Positions 5,126 through 7,316 of a stretch of DNA of 7,316 nt are shown here, in pieces. Source of the stretch: CAZGLR01 sp964526635 (GTDB lineage: Bacteria; Zixibacteria; MSB-5A5; GN15; JAAZOE01); the NCBI GenBank assembly GCA_964526635.1, contig CAZGLR010000145.1:1-7316 (forward strand), read 5' to 3'. Position 1 is the first letter of the stretch. The number at the start of each line of letters is the position of its first letter. Below the pieces are notes generated by a model. That model worked only from the letters and a program-made list of their open reading frames with translations, had not been told where the DNA came from and did not search any database. Position numbers and translations under genes: made by a program.

Positions 5126-7316
5126 TTATTGGACGCAACCGGTGACCGGCTCCGGGCCGCCATTGAAGATGAAGTTGACGAGGTAGACACCATCGGCAAC
5201 GTTGATAGCACAGTCACCGTTGGCATCGGCCCAGTTGAGTACGACCGGCGGTTCGCCGCCCTTGAAGATGTAATTCAGAATCAATACAGCGTCTCCGATA
5301 TTGACATCGCCATCGGCATTGGCATCTCCCGGCAAATCGGGTGCTTCATCAATGAGAATCGTGAACTCGGCATCTTCATAATAGGAGCCATAGACATCAT
5401 CGATAGCCCGAATAGTGAAGGTAAACACGCCGGTTTCGGTCGGTGTACCGAATATGAGCCCGCCGGACTCAGCCAGAATCAGGCCATCAGGCAGTGAACC
5501 GGAAAGAAGCTGCATACTATAGCTGCCGCTGCCGCCTTTAGCCACGACTTCGTCGGAATATTCGAAAAACTGCTGACCATCGACCAGTTCCGGAGTTACG
5601 ACATGAAACGTGTACGTTTCCTGCCCGACCACCCGGGAAATCCAGCGGTCCGGGTCAAAATCAATATCATTGACAGTATTGCCCACCTGGAGTATGAAAT
5701 TCTGGGTGCGCTGGTCATTGAACACAGTAAACGTATCGACTCCTCCGCTCGTTTCGACAACCATATCGATCGGCATGGTAAATACGGTCGGATTGGTCAC
5801 CTGGAGCTGGCGGATATTTAGATATACCTTGTAACCGCCGGCCTTGTCGGCTTCAATCAGAGTTGAATAGCGATAGTTGGGATAGTATGTGCCGTAAATC
5901 CACTGATCGAAAAACCAGTCGAGTTCCATTCCGGTAGTATTTTCAACCACGTTTTTGAAATCTTCGGCAGTGGCGGTTTTCCAGATGTATTCGGCGCGAT
6001 AATCGGCCAAAGCCTGGAAAAAGTTATCGTCGCCGACGACTTTACGGAGCATATGCAGCACCCAGCCACCCTTGTCATAGACGATTGAGCCGAAAATATT
6101 CCAGATCGAGGTTGTATCATCGATATATATCGAGCCGCCCGATGTGTATTCAAAGGAGTTCATGTAGGAATGGTAGGTCGCCTTGCCGAATTTCAGCTCG
6201 TGGTACAGGGCTTCAGAATAGACCGCAAAGCCCTCGTTGATCCAGATATTGTGCCAGTCGCCGCAGGTAATCATGTCGCCCCACCACTGATGGCCCAGTT
6301 CATGCGCGATGATATCATCGGTATAGCCAAAAGACGATGACGTAGTGGAAGTATTGGTTTGGTGTTCCATCGCGCCGCCCCAGTTAAAATGGGTGCAGCC
6401 ATATTTTTCATTTATAAACGGGTATTCTCCAAACCGCTCTGCCAGAAAACCGATCATTTCGGGAAGCACCGCGAAATGAGTCTGCGACAACGAAACATGA
6501 TCGGGATACACATGGTGAATAATCGGCATAGTATCGTTGGTCGCAGAAATATATTCATCGGACCAGACCGAATAGGGATGAATACCCAGACTGACCAGAT
6601 AGGTCGTAATCGGATAGCGTTCATGCCAGGTGACCGTATGAGTACCATCGCCGTTATCGACATCAGAGATCATGACGCCATTGGACGATACTTTCAAATC
6701 GGAAGCAACCGTAACGATAATATCCACGGAATCGGCTTTATCGACGGTAATATCGTTACATGGCCACCAACTGCGCGCGCCATAGGGCTCAGACAGGGTG
6801 GTAATCAATGGCATGCCCAGGCGGGAGGTAAAATCAAGCCCAAGAAAGCCGCCGGTTCCGCCCGGGGAACCGCTGTAAACGATCGTGAAGTCGAATTCTT
6901 CATCCTGTAGATAGGTGCGATCCAGCGTTACCGTGACAATACCACTGGCATGAGAATAGACCAGATTTCCGGATGCATTGTAGATTGAATCAATGAAGAG
7001 ATCATTGAGCAAATGCAGTTTAATAAAATCCGCCGAGGTTGCCGCTATGGTGCCATACATGCCGACCTTGCCATAGACCGTTTCGGTCGGGTGATCCAAT
7101 GTCAAATCTATGCTGTAGAAATAGACATCATAATCCTGCCAGTTGGTATTAACTTTGGCCGCGAACTCTTGTTCGATCTGTTGTCGTTTCAGAAGCTTCG
7201 GACGGAGTTCGTTTTCCCAGAGCCATTGATGCGCTTCCCTGGGACTGGGCGGATTTTCCAGAGCCTGCGCTACTGAAGCGGCGTCATCTGGCAATACTTC
7301 GGCCGAAATCACCGGC
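5126..7316 (-). CDS. Secreted M1-family zinc metallopeptidase with Ig-like and dockerin domains (5' end outside window)
   Basis: At least 728 residues; the frame is open to the window edge, so the true start and probable signal peptide lie outside. Numbering here is from the codon at 7310-7312 (GTG, probably internal). M1 enzymes usually remove N-terminal residues from peptides. The N-terminal beta domain spans about 60-245, including 'PYGARSWWPCND' (176-187). The catalytic domain has the substrate-binding 'GGAMEHQT' (312-319), the zinc motif HELGH (337-341) with third ligand E360 (HEXXH-18-E), and the catalytic Tyr Y412 in 'VYDKGGWVL'. Residues about 572-654 form an Ig-like (He_PIG-type) module with 'GLIFGTPTETGVFTFTIRA'. 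A type I dockerin follows (659-728), with two calcium loops at D663-D674 and D696-D707, then a terminal 'GCVQ'. The domain order implies a secreted or surface enzyme. Whether a cohesin partner exists cannot be told from this window. The gene ends in its own terminator and appears independent of the miaB operon. Confidence 0.93.
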   Translation of the reverse strand, partial: PVISAEVLPDDAASVAQALENPPSPREAHQWLWENELRPKLLKRQQIEQEFAAKVNTNWQDYDVYFYSIDLTLDHPTETVYGKVGMYGTIAATSADFIKLHLLNDLFIDSIYNASGNLVYSHASGIVTVTLDRTYLQDEEFDFTIVYSGSPGGTGGFLGLDFTSRLGMPLITTLSEPYGARSWWPCNDITVDKADSVDIIVTVASDLKVSSNGVMISDVDNGDGTHTVTWHERYPITTYLVSLGIHPYSVWSDEYISATNDTMPIIHHVYPDHVSLSQTHFAVLPEMIGFLAERFGEYPFINEKYGCTHFNWGGAMEHQTNTSTTSSSFGYTDDIIAHELGHQWWGDMITCGDWHNIWINEGFAVYSEALYHELKFGKATYHSYMNSFEYTSGGSIYIDDTTSIWNIFGSIVYDKGGWVLHMLRKVVGDDNFFQALADYRAEYIWKTATAEDFKNVVENTTGMELDWFFDQWIYGTYYPNYRYSTLIEADKAGGYKVYLNIRQLQVTNPTVFTMPIDMVVETSGGVDTFTVFNDQRTQNFILQVGNTVNDIDFDPDRWISRVVGQETYTFHVVTPELVDGQQFFEYSDEVVAKGGSGSYSMQLLSGSLPDGLILAESGGLIFGTPTETGVFTFTIRAIDDVYGSYYEDAEFTILIDEAPDLPGDANADGDVNIGDAVLILNYIFKGGEPPVVLNWADANGDCAINVADGVYLVNFIFNGGPEPVTGCVQ

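Noticed and set aside
4950..5138. A 62-codon minus-strand frame spanning the peptidase stop, terminator and miaB promoter
   Set aside because: It would have to be transcribed through the strong terminator hairpin and carries no protein-like pattern; only its last 13 codons are considered as a possible leader ORF.
6359..6910. A 183-codon plus-strand open frame opposite the peptidase
   Set aside because: It overlaps the conserved N-terminal and catalytic domains of the M1 peptidase on the minus strand and resembles no known family by eye.
7310..7312. GTG near the window edge as the start of the peptidase
   Set aside because: The frame continues upstream to the edge, there is no signal peptide after this GTG although the protein has exported-type domains, and the true start is most likely outside the window.

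Overview
All recognisable genes in this window lie on the minus strand, so the biological order runs from high to low coordinates. There are four: the 3' part of a secreted M1-family zinc metallopeptidase with an Ig-like domain and a C-terminal dockerin (5126-7316, start outside the window); miaB, the radical-SAM tRNA methylthiotransferase (3649-4953); a 986-residue membrane-anchored three-GAF protein with an eroded histidine-kinase core and an intact receiver domain (692-3652); and the start of an HDOD-domain protein (1-616, end outside the window).

The window divides into two transcription units. The peptidase gene ends in a textbook intrinsic terminator (5071-5099). Within the next 130 bases comes a good sigma-70-type promoter (TTGACA, 18-nt spacer, TATATT), then a 12-bp perfect palindrome, then miaB. 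The miaB stop and the start of the GAF/receiver gene share an ATGA overlap, so these two are very probably co-transcribed and translationally coupled. The HDOD gene follows after about 75 bases with no visible terminator or strong promoter, so it is probably the third gene of the operon.

The organism looks like an uncultivated member of the FCB superphylum. The peptidase ends in a two-repeat dockerin of the 'NADGDVNIGDAVLILNYIF..GG' style, with a Cys in the second loop and another at the extreme C-terminus. I associate this style with candidate phylum Zixibacteria and relatives. GC is moderate and codon use looks uniform across the four genes. The phylum call is inference from memory of family style, not a search. 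I see no mobile elements, CRISPR arrays, rRNA or tRNA genes, or signs of recent transfer.

Functionally, the peptidase is a stand-alone secreted enzyme that probably feeds peptide catabolism. The miaB operon couples a tRNA-modification (decoding) enzyme to two signalling proteins. The most interesting object is the GAF/receiver protein: its layout is that of a hybrid histidine kinase, but the phosphoacceptor His position reads Asn and the ATP-binding boxes are not recognisable, while the receiver keeps its full catalytic set. It therefore looks like a membrane-bound sensor/response protein built on a pseudokinase scaffold.
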